Shown: positions 1 through 8,563, numbered from the stretch's first letter. The stretch is DNA of 43,676 bases from Paracoccaceae bacterium (GCA_016778765.1 JADHOV010000022.1:1-43676); one strand, 5' to 3'. The notes: generated by a model from the letters alone, not told the origin. Numbers and translations: made by a program.

Positions 1-83
1 TCCGCCATCACGGCGCTTGCCCCCATAGCCAAACACATTGAAGCCCCAGTCAGCAGCTTGCCGACATAATTTTTCCGTTTCAT
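1..83 (-). CDS. 5' end of a secreted protein, probably a transporter substrate-binding protein (partial)
   Basis: Only the first 27 or so codons lie in the window. The start is the ATG at 83-81, preceded on the minus strand by a strong ribosome binding site (GGGAGGA, about 90-97). The visible residues form a classic Sec signal peptide: two positive residues (MKRK), a hydrophobic stretch rich in Ala, Leu and Gly, and an AVMA-type cleavage region. Together with the GntR-type operator just upstream, a TRAP or ABC periplasmic binding protein is the likeliest product. That is inference, because no mature-domain sequence is visible. Confidence 0.6.
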   Translation of the reverse strand, partial: MKRKNYVGKLLTGASMCLAMGASAVMA

Positions 84-118
84 ATTTGTTCCTCCCAGAA
101 TGTCGAGTTTCGGTATTT

Positions 119-136
119 TGGTATACCAATATACCA
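119..136. promoter_or_regulatory. Candidate GntR/FadR-type operator upstream of the leftward secreted protein
   Basis: TGGTATACCA at 119-128 is a perfect 10-bp palindrome. The half TATACCA (122-128) is repeated directly at 130-136, giving overlapping half-sites. The core fits the FadR-subfamily pattern of TNGT and ACNA half-sites around a short spacer. It lies 36-53 bp upstream of the start codon at 83, a usual place for a repressor site. The cognate regulator is not known: it may be outside the window to the left, or the GntR protein at 1820-2512. Confidence 0.5.
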
Positions 137-437
137 TATCTCGCCATTTTCATAAAAATTGTCAAATGAAAAACCAAATCTTCTGGATCCTTCTTATTTT
201 GAACTAGCATTTGAGACGGGCAAGCAGCCCCCGAAAGCGCCTCAAAGCTTGGCGCAAAGTTCAAACCTTAAAAGCCTATATCTTGGCCTGAAATCTGGCA
301 CGCAGCGGTTTTGCAAAACAAAACACGCGCTGATAATCACTACGCGATGTAAGCGAGAAAAGATTAAATCGGCCGATACGCATGATTGCCCGCCGCCGCA
401 GCAAGCGCGTGCGGACAAAACCAGCCAAGGCCATTAT
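137..437. other. Intergenic region with no supported gene
   Basis: About 300 bases with no convincing gene. A 104-codon rightward reading frame starting at TTG 159 runs through it into the end of the leftward barrel gene. It has no ribosome binding site, a compositionally odd Lys/Gln/Pro-rich translation and no recognisable domain, so I treat it as chance. No tRNA or strong terminator hairpin was seen. Confidence 0.5.
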
Positions 438-1574
438 TTAAAATTGAAGCGCCTGAAATTTCAGAGCAAATAAAGGCGTTTTAGAATCAAAATAATCGAT
501 CGTGCTATTGATGAACTGATAGCCAAAAGACACTCTGACCTGCCGAGATAACGGATAGGAAAGCAAGGCCGCCAGCGTGCTGTCATCGCGATTATGCCCA
601 AGCAAACGGCCGCCTGAATAATCGCTATATGCAAAATCAACCGAAATAGGTTTTTGCTTTAACAACTGAACGAAGCCGATCGACACAGTCTGCGCCATTA
701 CCAGCTGATTGGGAACGCGCTCACCACGAATGACGCGAAGGCTCCAAACCCTATTGGTTGGAAAAAGCATGTCCATCTCAACTGAGATCTGGGTCTGAGC
801 AGACTGATCTGTGTTCCGCAACGCTACGCCCGCTGTTAACTGATAGGAGTGCGCAAATTGTCCGTTCCAAAGCTTAGAAACGCGTATTTCATGTTGCTCG
901 ATACGGGTGTCTGAAAGATCTTTTTGAATCCGATCTGCGCGAGTGCACAAATCAACGTAGCGCCAATTTCGGAGGCTTTTGACAAAACAGGCCTCGGCCG
1001 ATAAGGAGGCAATGCCCATCTTATGCTTCGGGCTATGCGCATAATGCGCGCTCACCCCATAGTCAAAATAAGCACCCGCATGTGGAAAATAGCGATCACG
1101 CATTCCGGCCCCTGCCCCGATAAGAACGCCCGCTTTTTTCCCGCGATCCACCTTGCCCTGAAAAACCATATCTCCCAAAATCAACGGCCCGTTAGGATTG
1201 CCATCGTTTATGTTGTGCGAATATGAGATCACGGGCGCCCAAAAGCGTTGCAACGATCGCCCCGCAACCGGCAGATTGGCGATGCCCGGTTGCGCATTGC
1301 GCCGCAATTTATCGTTTAATAAAAACGCGGCGGCTGGCCCGAGAGGTTTATTGATCGAGGCATTTAACAAGCAATGGGTAAACAAGCGTTCATTTTTACC
1401 CGCAAGCGCGCAAGCGCTTAAGCCGCTGGCAGATAGCAAATAAAACGATAAGCCAACCAGCCAAGACAGAAAGCAGATGCGCAGCAAAAACACCTCAACA
1501 ATCATAAAAAACGTGGCGGGCAGCCAAAGTTTACGGGCATCGCTTCCGAGCAGAAAATGTTTAGGTCTAAACAT
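438..1574 (-). CDS. Outer-membrane beta-barrel protein, possibly SLAM/DUF560-like barrel without TPR domain
   Basis: The gene encodes 378 residues from ATG 1574. An internal ATG at 1505 (residue 24) gives a better signal peptide and may be the true start. After the export signal come about 300 residues of alternating polar and aromatic strands ending in a C-terminal Phe (ALQF), as expected of an outer-membrane barrel. The last 80 residues (HNRDDSTL, then FINSTIDYFDSKTP and a final beta strand) recall the C-terminal barrel of surface lipoprotein assembly modifiers (DUF560). The N-terminal TPR domain of those proteins is absent. The barrel nature is reasonably supported; the SLAM link is a guess from pattern. 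The gene stands alone between intergenic gaps. Confidence 0.55.
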   Translation of the reverse strand: MFRPKHFLLGSDARKLWLPATFFMIVEVFLLRICFLSWLVGLSFYLLSASGLSACALAGKNERLFTHCLLNASINKPLGPAAAFLLNDKLRRNAQPGIANLPVAGRSLQRFWAPVISYSHNINDGNPNGPLILGDMVFQGKVDRGKKAGVLIGAGAGMRDRYFPHAGAYFDYGVSAHYAHSPKHKMGIASLSAEACFVKSLRNWRYVDLCTRADRIQKDLSDTRIEQHEIRVSKLWNGQFAHSYQLTAGVALRNTDQSAQTQISVEMDMLFPTNRVWSLRVIRGERVPNQLVMAQTVSIGFVQLLKQKPISVDFAYSDYSGGRLLGHNRDDSTLAALLSYPLSRQVRVSFGYQFINSTIDYFDSKTPLFALKFQALQF

Positions 1575-1819
1575 ATTAAGCGATAAAAAAAGCCGCTAGG
1601 CAGCAGATATATTCCGGCTAAAAAACTTGCTTAGCATGGCCTGCTTAATATTTGTTGAAACAAGCCCAAAAACCAAAGCGCGCGTTATCAGGCGCAGGAT
1701 CTGTTTTGCTCTCGCCAGGCTGGTATGCATGTATATGCTGGTGTTAAAAGAAATCCGCTTACTTTCTGGCGGCTTGCTCACCGTTTGTAAAAGCACCTTG
1801 AAGATTGATCGCTAGGGGC

Positions 1820-2512
1820 TTAAGCGTCCCAGCCCCCCAAAACATCTTTCAGCTTGGTTGGGTTCGAAACCTTCTCGCGCAAATCCAGCGCCGACACCAA
1901 ATCCACCAAATGACTTTTCATCAACTCTTCGGCTCTGGCTCCGTCTTTTTGCGATAAAGCCTCTAACAAAGCATGATGGGCATGTTTTTCGCACAAAGCG
2001 CTGTCTCTTTTGCGATAAAGCGCAATAATTAGCGAAGACCGGGCGATCAAGCTTTCGATAAACCGCCCAATCGTGGCTTGATTGGCGAGCTTTGAAATCT
2101 CAATATGAAAAACTCCAGACAACCACAACGCTTTCCCAATATCATTTTGCGCCAAAGCTTTATGCTCATCATCAATATGGATTTGCAATCGGCGCGCGGC
2201 ATCCTGCGTCATCCTGAGCGCTGCAGACCGCGCCGTTCTCGGCTCCAAAAGAGCGCGCGCCTCAAAAATCTCGCGCGCCTCTCTCAAGCTGGGCTTTGCA
2301 ACAAATGCTCCTCGATTGGGTTGTATATCCACAAGCAGTTCATGCGATAATCCCTGCAATGCGCTGCGCACCAGCGTTCTGGAAACCCCGTAAATCTCCG
2401 ACAATTCGTCTTCGCCCAATTTGGTTCCCGGTAGCACTTTATGTTCATGGATCGCTTTGGCAATCGCTTTGCCGATTTCATGAGCCGTCATAGTCGTTTT
2501 CAGTGCAGGCAT
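1820..2512 (-). CDS. GntR family transcriptional regulator, FadR subfamily (FCD domain)
   Basis: The 230-residue protein has a winged helix-turn-helix (residues about 10-75, with LGEDELSEIYGVSRTLVRSAL typical of GntR, cut here for description) and an all-helical FCD ligand domain (about 80-215). The FCD part carries the expected histidines in FHIEISKLA and KHAHHALLEAL, which in this family bind a metal that positions a carboxylate ligand. It is divergent from the ABC transporter operon beginning at 2769, and the shared gap contains a perfect 18-bp palindrome. Local control of that operon and of itself is therefore the likely role. The ligand is unknown, but FCD regulators usually sense small organic acids or amino-acid derivatives. 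Confidence 0.9.
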   Translation of the reverse strand: MPALKTTMTAHEIGKAIAKAIHEHKVLPGTKLGEDELSEIYGVSRTLVRSALQGLSHELLVDIQPNRGAFVAKPSLREAREIFEARALLEPRTARSAALRMTQDAARRLQIHIDDEHKALAQNDIGKALWLSGVFHIEISKLANQATIGRFIESLIARSSLIIALYRKRDSALCEKHAHHALLEALSQKDGARAEELMKSHLVDLVSALDLREKVSNPTKLKDVLGGWDA

Positions 2513-2609
2513 CTATTGTCTTTCCAAACCGAGATCGAAGCGTAGTACCCCTCTATTGCAAATTACCGACTCGGGAACAACAAAGGCGCTCAAACTTTGC
2601 ACCACCGCA

Positions 2610-2627
2610 AAAATTGTATACAATTTT
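2610..2627. promoter_or_regulatory. Perfect 18-bp palindromic operator in the GntR/ABC divergent gap
   Basis: AAAATTGTATACAATTTT is self-complementary over all 18 bases. Its TTGTATACAA core is a textbook FadR-subfamily GntR operator. It lies 98 bp upstream of the divergent GntR start at 2512 and 142 bp before the ABC ATPase start, so it could control both directions. Binding by the adjacent GntR protein is inferred from position and family. Confidence 0.7.
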
Positions 2628-2632
2628 ATGAT

Positions 2633-2671
2633 TAAATTGTAGGCAAAGATATTTTTTCTGCACACAATTTA
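2633..2671. promoter_or_regulatory. Spaced inverted half-sites matching the 18-bp operator
   Basis: TAAATTGT (2633-2640) and ACAATTTA (2664-2671) are exact inverted copies separated by 23 bases. Each matches a half of the palindrome at 2610-2627. The spacing places the half-site centres about three helical turns apart, which would suit a second dimer, or looping together with the main operator. The base composition is AT-rich, so chance occurrence cannot be ruled out. Confidence 0.4.
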
Positions 2672-2768
2672 CGCATGCGGCCACGCCACCCTCAAATGCG
2701 TAGAATTTTTTTTGTTTTCCCAACCAAAAACAGACCACCGTGATCCAAACAACAAAACATGGTACGCA

Positions 2769-3746
2769 ATGACATCTGATCTGGAATTGGTCGCACTCAC
2801 AAAACGCTATGACGGTGCTCTGGCAGTTGATGCAATCTCTCACCGCTTTAAAACTGGCGGCTACGCCTGTCTTTTAGGGCCATCTGGCTGTGGCAAAACC
2901 TCAACGCTCAGGATGATCGCTGGGCATGAAACCGTTACCGATGGCGCTGTCATCTTGCAAAACAAAGATATTTCGCTGATGCCGCCAGCCCGCCGCGGCA
3001 CCGCGATGATGTTTCAAAATTACGCACTTTTTCCCCATTTAAACATTATCGACAATGTTGCGTTCAGCTTAAAAATGAAGGGGGTGACCCGCAGCGATCG
3101 GCATAAAAAAGCCGCAGAAATGCTTGAGCTGGTAGATATGGAAACGTTCCAAAATCGGTTTCCTGACCAACTTTCCGGTGGCCAACAACAAAGGGTGGCT
3201 TTGGCGCGCGCGCTGGTGACAAGGCCGCAAGTGTTGCTGCTGGATGAGCCGCTTTCGGCGCTGGATCCGTTCTTACGCGTTAAAATGCGCGCCGAAATGA
3301 AAAAACTTCAAGCCGAATTAGGGATTAGCTTCATTCACGTCACCCATAGCCAAGAAGAGGCGCTGGGCTTGGCCGATGAAATTATCGTTATGAACAATGC
3401 CAAAATTGAACAAGCAGGCGCCGCTCATAGCGTGTTCAACGAACCCAAAACCGAATTTGTGGCACGGTTTCTTGGCGGGCATAACGTGCTTGATTTGCCG
3501 CATGGCCGCGTTGCCATTCGCCGCGATGCGATGCGCATTCTGCCCGAAACAGACGCGCTAATCTCGGCCCAGATTACCGCCGTTGAATATCAAGGTATTC
3601 ACGTATCTCTCACGGCCAAAGTTTTTGGCGGGCAAGAAGTGACTATCCTGATGGCGGATAGCGCTTTCTTTGCTGCGCCAAGCCAACCCGGCGAGGCCGT
3701 TGGCCTAAGCTGGGATCAAAACGCTGTCCACACTTTGGCAGCATAA
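2769..3746 (+). CDS. ABC transporter ATP-binding protein, spermidine/putrescine (PotA-like) class
   Basis: The protein has 325 residues from the ATG at 2769; the in-frame start further upstream adds residues with no family match. Visible motifs are Walker A (GPSGCGKTS), Q-loop (MMFQNYALFPH), ABC signature (LSGGQQQR), Walker B with D-loop (LLLDEPLSALD) and the switch histidine (HVTHSQEEA). A C-terminal TOBE-like regulatory region follows from about residue 240. It powers the inner-membrane importer made with the two permeases and the binding protein downstream. First gene of the operon, just after the GntR operator. Confidence 0.92.
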   Translation: MTSDLELVALTKRYDGALAVDAISHRFKTGGYACLLGPSGCGKTSTLRMIAGHETVTDGAVILQNKDISLMPPARRGTAMMFQNYALFPHLNIIDNVAFSLKMKGVTRSDRHKKAAEMLELVDMETFQNRFPDQLSGGQQQRVALARALVTRPQVLLLDEPLSALDPFLRVKMRAEMKKLQAELGISFIHVTHSQEEALGLADEIIVMNNAKIEQAGAAHSVFNEPKTEFVARFLGGHNVLDLPHGRVAIRRDAMRILPETDALISAQITAVEYQGIHVSLTAKVFGGQEVTILMADSAFFAAPSQPGEAVGLSWDQNAVHTLAA

Positions 3747-3784
3747 CCTTCCAACACCATCACCAACATTACTGGAGTACAGAA

Positions 3785-5062
3785 ATGATTAAAGAAACCA
3801 AACTAAGCCGCAGAAATCTGCTTAAGGGCGCGGCTGCCACGGCTGCTTTTGCAGGAGGATCCACTTTGGGTGCTCCAATGATTTGGGCGCAGAACATCAA
3901 GGATGTAACCCTGCGTCAGATCGGAACAGGCGTTTCCAACCTGAATGAAATTGCCGAAAAAGTGAAAGAAGATCTTGGCTTTAACCTCACCATGACGGCC
4001 CTGGATACCGACAGCGCAGCGCAGCGCGTTGCCACCCAACCGGGCAGCTTTGACATTGCAGATATTGAATATATCTCCTGCAAAAAAGTTTGGCCTGCTG
4101 GGAATCTGCAGGCTATGGACGCCAGCAAATTGGACAATTATGACAAAATCGCACAGACCTTTAGATCTGGAAAACTCACCCCCACCAGCACGATTGCACA
4201 GGGCACGGCGCCGCATACGGTTGGCTTTGTCGAAGGGCCCAACGGCAAAAGCTTTGCAGATCATGAATCCGGTTGGATGACCATGGTGCCGACAATTTAC
4301 AATGCAGATACTCTGGGCATTCGCCCCGATCTCATCGGCCGGCCGATCGAAAGCTGGTCCGAGCTTTTGAACCCAGAATTCAAGGGCAAAGCCTCTATTT
4401 TAGATATCTCTTCGATTGGCATCATGGATATGGCAATGGTTTGTGAAGCAATGGGTGAGATCACCTATGGCGACAAAGGCAATATGACCAAAGAGGAAAT
4501 CGATAAAACGATTGCGATCTTCACGGAAGCCAAGAAAAACGGCCAATTCCGCGCCTTCTGGAAAACCTTCGATGAAAGCGTCAATTTAATGGCAAGCGGC
4601 GAGGTTGTGATCCAATCTATGTGGTCACCAGCCATTACAGCTGTAAAATCGCGCGGAATCCCGTGCGTGTATCAACCCTTGAAAGAGGGCTATCGCAGCT
4701 GGGGCGGGGGCATGGGGCTTGCAGCCTCATTGTCAGGTATCGAAAAAGAAGCGGCTTATGAATATATCAACTGGTATCTCTCGGGTTGGGCCGGCGGGTT
4801 CTTGATGCGCCAAGGCTATTATTCAGCCGTCCCTGAAACCAGCAAAAACTTCATGACAGAAAATGAATGGGGCTATTGGTTCGAAGGCAAAGCCGCAACG
4901 GGTGATATTACCTCTCCATTTGGCGATAAACTGGCCGTAGCCGGCGAAAAGCGTGATGGTGGATCTTTCTATGATCGCATGGGCGCAGTGAAGTGCTGGA
5001 ACTCTGTGATGACAGAAAACCAGTATATGGTGCGCAAGTGGAACGAGTTTATCGCGGCCTAA
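3785..5062 (+). CDS. ABC transporter extracellular binding protein, PotD-like, Tat-exported
   Basis: The 425-residue protein begins with a twin-arginine signal (LSRRNLLKG, then a hydrophobic Ala-rich stretch ending near AQN), so it is exported folded. The mature part follows the type-2 periplasmic binding fold of the COG0687 polyamine-binding group (TVGFVEGPNGK, PTIYNAD, ESWSELLNPEFKGKASI). It delivers the ligand to the two permeases encoded after the hairpin at 5085-5103. The real ligand need not be a polyamine: related systems in this order take up a variety of amines and amino-acid derivatives, and the operon ends with a racemase-like enzyme. Confidence 0.9.
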   Translation: MIKETKLSRRNLLKGAAATAAFAGGSTLGAPMIWAQNIKDVTLRQIGTGVSNLNEIAEKVKEDLGFNLTMTALDTDSAAQRVATQPGSFDIADIEYISCKKVWPAGNLQAMDASKLDNYDKIAQTFRSGKLTPTSTIAQGTAPHTVGFVEGPNGKSFADHESGWMTMVPTIYNADTLGIRPDLIGRPIESWSELLNPEFKGKASILDISSIGIMDMAMVCEAMGEITYGDKGNMTKEEIDKTIAIFTEAKKNGQFRAFWKTFDESVNLMASGEVVIQSMWSPAITAVKSRGIPCVYQPLKEGYRSWGGGMGLAASLSGIEKEAAYEYINWYLSGWAGGFLMRQGYYSAVPETSKNFMTENEWGYWFEGKAATGDITSPFGDKLAVAGEKRDGGSFYDRMGAVKCWNSVMTENQYMVRKWNEFIAA

Positions 5063-5084
5063 ACCCCCACTGACAAGCAGAGGA

Positions 5085-5103
5085 TCCCAGCGCCGTGCTG
5101 GGA
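5085..5103 (+). terminator. Intra-operon stem-loop after the binding-protein gene
   Basis: TCCCAGC (5085-5091) pairs perfectly with GCTGGGA (5097-5103) around a 5-base loop and is followed by CCCTTCTTT. The GC-rich 7-bp stem with a short pyrimidine tract fits a weak terminator or mRNA-stabilising hairpin. Such elements commonly sit between a highly expressed binding-protein gene and its permease genes. Confidence 0.6.
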
Positions 5104-5201
5104 CCCTTCTTTACAAAGTCAAAATCCTAAAAATTGTCTGGTTCAAAAATCTATGAGACGACATCTATTCTCCAACCCTCTGTGTTTAAAAGCGGTTTTC
5201 T

Positions 5202-6056
5202 ATGCGCGCTAATAACACGATGATTGGCTGGCTTCAGGCGGCGCCTTTGGCCATTATACTGGGCGGCTTCCTAGTGATCCCGATTATAATGGTCGTTGTG
5301 GTCAGTTTTTGGGGCGCGACCGAATGGTCCATTTATCCCGCTTTTCAATTTGACAATTACGAATTTCTTTTTTCATCTTGGGTCACATATTCCGTCTTCC
5401 TCAAAACCTTTAAATACGCCCTTGTAACATGGGCATTAACGCTCCTTATTGGGTTTACGGTTGCGTATTTTCTGGCATTCCATGTGCGCAAATTGCCTTG
5501 GCAAATTGCCCTATTTTTATTGTGCACGGTGCCGTTTTGGACGTCAAACATCATCCGCATGATTTCTTGGATCCCGTTTTTGGGCCGTAATGGCATCGCC
5601 AATCAAACGCTTCTCAGTTGGGGCATTGTCGACGAACCGCTTGAATGGCTGCTGTTTTCAGATTTCTCGGTGATTTTAGCCTTCGTTCACCTCTACACGC
5701 TTTTCATGGTGGTTCCAATTTTCAACTCAATGATGCGGATTGACCGCTCCTTATTAGAGGCGGCCACAGATGGGGGAGCCAATGGGCTTCAGACATTGTG
5801 GAACGTGGTGATCCCTCTTTGCAAACCCGGCATCATGATCGGAACGATCTTTGTGGTGACGTTGGTAATGGGGGATTTCATTACAGTGCGCTTCATGAGC
5901 GGCAGCCAAAGTGCCAATGTTGGACGTTTGATTTCAAACGATATCGGCCTGTTGCTTTACCCGTCAGCCTGCGCAACGGCCGTGGTATTGTTGTGCACGG
6001 TGCTTATTATCATCGCGATTTTTCTTCGCCTCGTCGACATCCGAAAAGAGCTTTAA
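5202..6056 (+). CDS. ABC transporter permease, PotB-like
   Basis: The 284-residue protein has about six hydrophobic segments. The cytoplasmic EAA loop that contacts the ATPase is visible near residue 185 (LLEAATDGGANGLQTLWNVVIPLCKPG). It is one half of the importer channel, paired with the permease that starts two bases after its stop codon. It starts at ATG 5202, about 140 bases after the binding-protein gene, with the hairpin in between. Confidence 0.9.
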   Translation: MRANNTMIGWLQAAPLAIILGGFLVIPIIMVVVVSFWGATEWSIYPAFQFDNYEFLFSSWVTYSVFLKTFKYALVTWALTLLIGFTVAYFLAFHVRKLPWQIALFLLCTVPFWTSNIIRMISWIPFLGRNGIANQTLLSWGIVDEPLEWLLFSDFSVILAFVHLYTLFMVVPIFNSMMRIDRSLLEAATDGGANGLQTLWNVVIPLCKPGIMIGTIFVVTLVMGDFITVRFMSGSQSANVGRLISNDIGLLLYPSACATAVVLLCTVLIIIAIFLRLVDIRKEL

Positions 6057-6057
6057 C

Positions 6058-6897
6058 ATGGCCCCACGTTCCTTGAGTTTTTACATATTGGCCGGGTTTT
6101 TCATTCTATTCGTCATCTTTCTCTATGGCCCTATCCTCACCATCGGCATTTTAAGCTTTCAAGGGCCGCAAGGTGGGCTGACCTTTCCCATGAACGGCCT
6201 GTCCTTCTATTGGTTTCATGATTTGTTCGAACAACAAGCTGTTGGCGATATCTGGGGCAGCTTTCGCAGATCGCTGATCCTGGGCCTTGCCGTGATGATC
6301 ACAACAGTTGTGGTCTCTGTCCTGGGCGGTCTGGCGTTTCGCAAACGCTTCAAAGGATCCACCATTCTATTTTATCTCACCGTCACGTCGCTGGTGATCC
6401 CGTCGATTTTGGTGTCGTTGGGCGTGGGGCTGATGTTTGATCAATTGGGGTTTACCGTGCATTGGAGCAGCTCGGGATTTGGCGCACAGTTAACATGGAC
6501 GCTGCCCTTTGGTCTGCTGATTATGTTTGCAGTCTTCAACCGGTTTGACAAAAGCTATGAAGAAGCGGCCAGAGATCAAGGCGCAACAGCTTGGCAAACC
6601 TTCGCGCATGTGGTGTTGCCCATCATTGCGCCCTCTTTGCTGGGTGTGGCGCTGTTTGGATTTACGCTCAGCTATGATGAATTTGCGCGGACCCTCTTAA
6701 CCTCCGGCAGCTATAACACTCTGCCGCTTGAAATTTTCGGCATGACCACCAACGTCACCACGCCGGTCCTCTACGCATTGGGCAGCCTAACCACAGGGTT
6801 TTCATTCATCATGATTGGCGTGTTCTTCTTAACGTTTTGGATCATGTCTTCGCGCAAGAAACGAGTCGGCTCTGATGCTGGCGATGGGATGTTGTAA
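6058..6897 (+). CDS. ABC transporter permease, PotC-like
   Basis: The 279-residue membrane protein has six predicted hydrophobic segments and an EAA loop (YEEAARDQGATAWQTFAHVVLP). It is the second channel subunit of the PotBC type. Its ATG at 6058 follows the previous stop codon by one base, so the two permeases are probably translationally coupled. The C-terminus is short and basic (SSRKKR). Confidence 0.9.
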   Translation: MAPRSLSFYILAGFFILFVIFLYGPILTIGILSFQGPQGGLTFPMNGLSFYWFHDLFEQQAVGDIWGSFRRSLILGLAVMITTVVVSVLGGLAFRKRFKGSTILFYLTVTSLVIPSILVSLGVGLMFDQLGFTVHWSSSGFGAQLTWTLPFGLLIMFAVFNRFDKSYEEAARDQGATAWQTFAHVVLPIIAPSLLGVALFGFTLSYDEFARTLLTSGSYNTLPLEIFGMTTNVTTPVLYALGSLTTGFSFIMIGVFFLTFWIMSSRKKRVGSDAGDGML

Positions 6898-6901
6898 CGC
6901 G

Positions 6902-7552
6902 ATGGCCGTGTATCTGATCAACCCAAATAGTACAAAAATCATGACGGAAAACGCGCTGCATGCCGCCCAAGCCGCCGCTCCGGATCTGGAGTTTATTGGA
7001 TGGACTTCGCAAAACGGCCCGTCAGTCATCGAAGGGCCTGAAGATGGTGCAGCAAGCATTCCCCCGCTGCTCATATTGGTTCAACAAGCCTCGGATGCGG
7101 GGGCAGATGCAATAATAATCGCCTGTTTTGATGATACAGGCCTGAAGAAGGCAAAGGAAATTGCCCGATGCCCCGTCATAGGAATTGGACAGGCGAGCTA
7201 TCACATGGCCTCACTTTTGGCCGAAAAAAGCGCAGTTATAACAACCGTTGAGGCAGCGGTTCCGATTCTGCAGAACAACATTTCCGCCTTGGGGTTCGCC
7301 GATCATATTCCGGTTGTAGAGGCCGCGAATATTGGCGTTGCTGAATTAGACACGGACACAGGAAAAGCTCTTCAAAAATTCAATGCAACAGCGCAGAGTA
7401 TTCAACTGACAGCACAAATAAACACGTTTATCTTGGGATGCGCGGGCGCTGTTCAAATTTCATCAGATTTTGCCTTAACGGGCGGATTTACCGCAATAGA
7501 ACCCGTAAGCGCTGCGGCGCGGTTATGCCGGGCGATATCAGCGCGTCTCTAA
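6902..7552 (+). CDS. Asp/Glu/hydantoin racemase family protein
   Basis: I chose ATG 6902 (216 residues, starting MAVYLINPNST), four bases after the permease stop; in-frame ATGs at 6875 and 6884 would overlap the permease. INPNST is the usual N-terminal motif of hydantoin racemases. Two cysteines expected to act as the acid/base pair are present in ACFDDTG (about residue 80) and LGCAGA (about residue 181). The fold is the two-domain Asp/Glu racemase type. As last gene of the importer operon it probably interconverts enantiomers of the imported compound, for example a hydantoin, allantoin-like molecule or amino acid. The true substrate cannot be read from sequence. Confidence 0.85.
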   Translation: MAVYLINPNSTKIMTENALHAAQAAAPDLEFIGWTSQNGPSVIEGPEDGAASIPPLLILVQQASDAGADAIIIACFDDTGLKKAKEIARCPVIGIGQASYHMASLLAEKSAVITTVEAAVPILQNNISALGFADHIPVVEAANIGVAELDTDTGKALQKFNATAQSIQLTAQINTFILGCAGAVQISSDFALTGGFTAIEPVSAAARLCRAISARL

Positions 7553-7711
7553 GCACCGCATCGGGCCTCAGAATTTCTTATCCGCAGTAAAGGCAGAGCA
7601 AAATGGCACCAGATTGGCTTTGCCTTACAGGCTGAAACGCCCGAACAATTCTAATCTTAGCTGAAATTTAATCTGCTTTCACCCAGTTTGGGTGCCAATA
7701 GCCTACAGAGC

Positions 7712-8563
7712 TTATGCATTTTTGACAGGTTGCAAAGAGGCATGGCGGGTCATCATTTGCCGCCTAAAGAAGGCGAAAATAAAGATAGCTGCCATGATTA
7801 AAATGATCGTAGGGGCCGGAGCGCTATCTATAAAAAAACTGGCATAGGTTCCCAGCAGCATCGACATCATGCACACGATCACAGATACGAAAAGCATTGA
7901 GGAAAACCTGCGGACCAGTAAGAAGGCAATTGCACCGGGCGCTATCAGAAGTCCGATTGCCAAAATAAGGCCTGCCGCAGACAGCGTGGCAATAATGGTT
8001 AAAGACAAAGCTGCCAACAAGCCATAATGTAAACCGTTCACCCAAAGCCCCGAGGCATAGGCCTGCGCAGGGTCAAAACTGTGCAACAGCCAATCTTTCC
8101 ACTTCAACAGCAGTACAAGCCCAACACCCGCTGAAATCAGCCCCGATGTCCAAAGTTCATGCGGCTCTACCCCCAGCATATTTCCAAACAGGATATGATC
8201 CAGATGCGCGCCCGTTTCCACCCCCACATACAGCAGGATGCCCAGCCCAAACATGCCCGAAAATACCACCCCCATCACCGTATCCTGTTTCACGCGGCTA
8301 TTGCTTGCCAGATAGCCAGTGGCCAAAGCGCAGGTCATGCCAGCGGCAAAGGCACCAATCAGCAAAGGAATTCCAAGAATAGAGGCCACAACAATGCCGG
8401 GCAAAATGGCATGGCTGACAGCATCGCCCATCAACGCCCAGCCTTTCATCACCAAAAAACAAGACAGCAATGCGGTGGGCACCGAAACAATGATCGAGAT
8501 CAGAAAAGCGTTTTGCATGAATGCGAACTGAAACGGCAAAATAAGCGTGTTTACATCCATCAC
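7712..8563 (-). CDS. sitD: Manganese/iron ABC transporter permease SitD
   Basis: The 283-residue protein has about eight hydrophobic segments of the ABC-3 metal permease family (FLVMKGWALMGDAVSHAILPGIV is the family hallmark near residue 40, with DAVSHA typical). It pairs with the SitC permease, whose gene end it overlaps (8560-8563, ATGA type). Last gene of the leftward sitABCD operon. Imports Mn2+ and possibly Fe2+ across the inner membrane. Metal preference is inferred from the Mur-type boxes upstream of sitA. Confidence 0.9.
   Translation of the reverse strand: MMDVNTLILPFQFAFMQNAFLISIIVSVPTALLSCFLVMKGWALMGDAVSHAILPGIVVASILGIPLLIGAFAAGMTCALATGYLASNSRVKQDTVMGVVFSGMFGLGILLYVGVETGAHLDHILFGNMLGVEPHELWTSGLISAGVGLVLLLKWKDWLLHSFDPAQAYASGLWVNGLHYGLLAALSLTIIATLSAAGLILAIGLLIAPGAIAFLLVRRFSSMLFVSVIVCMMSMLLGTYASFFIDSAPAPTIILIMAAIFIFAFFRRQMMTRHASLQPVKNA

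Noticed and set aside
159-473. Rightward 104-codon frame from TTG
   Set aside because: No ribosome binding site, odd composition, overlaps the end of the leftward barrel gene, no recognisable domain.
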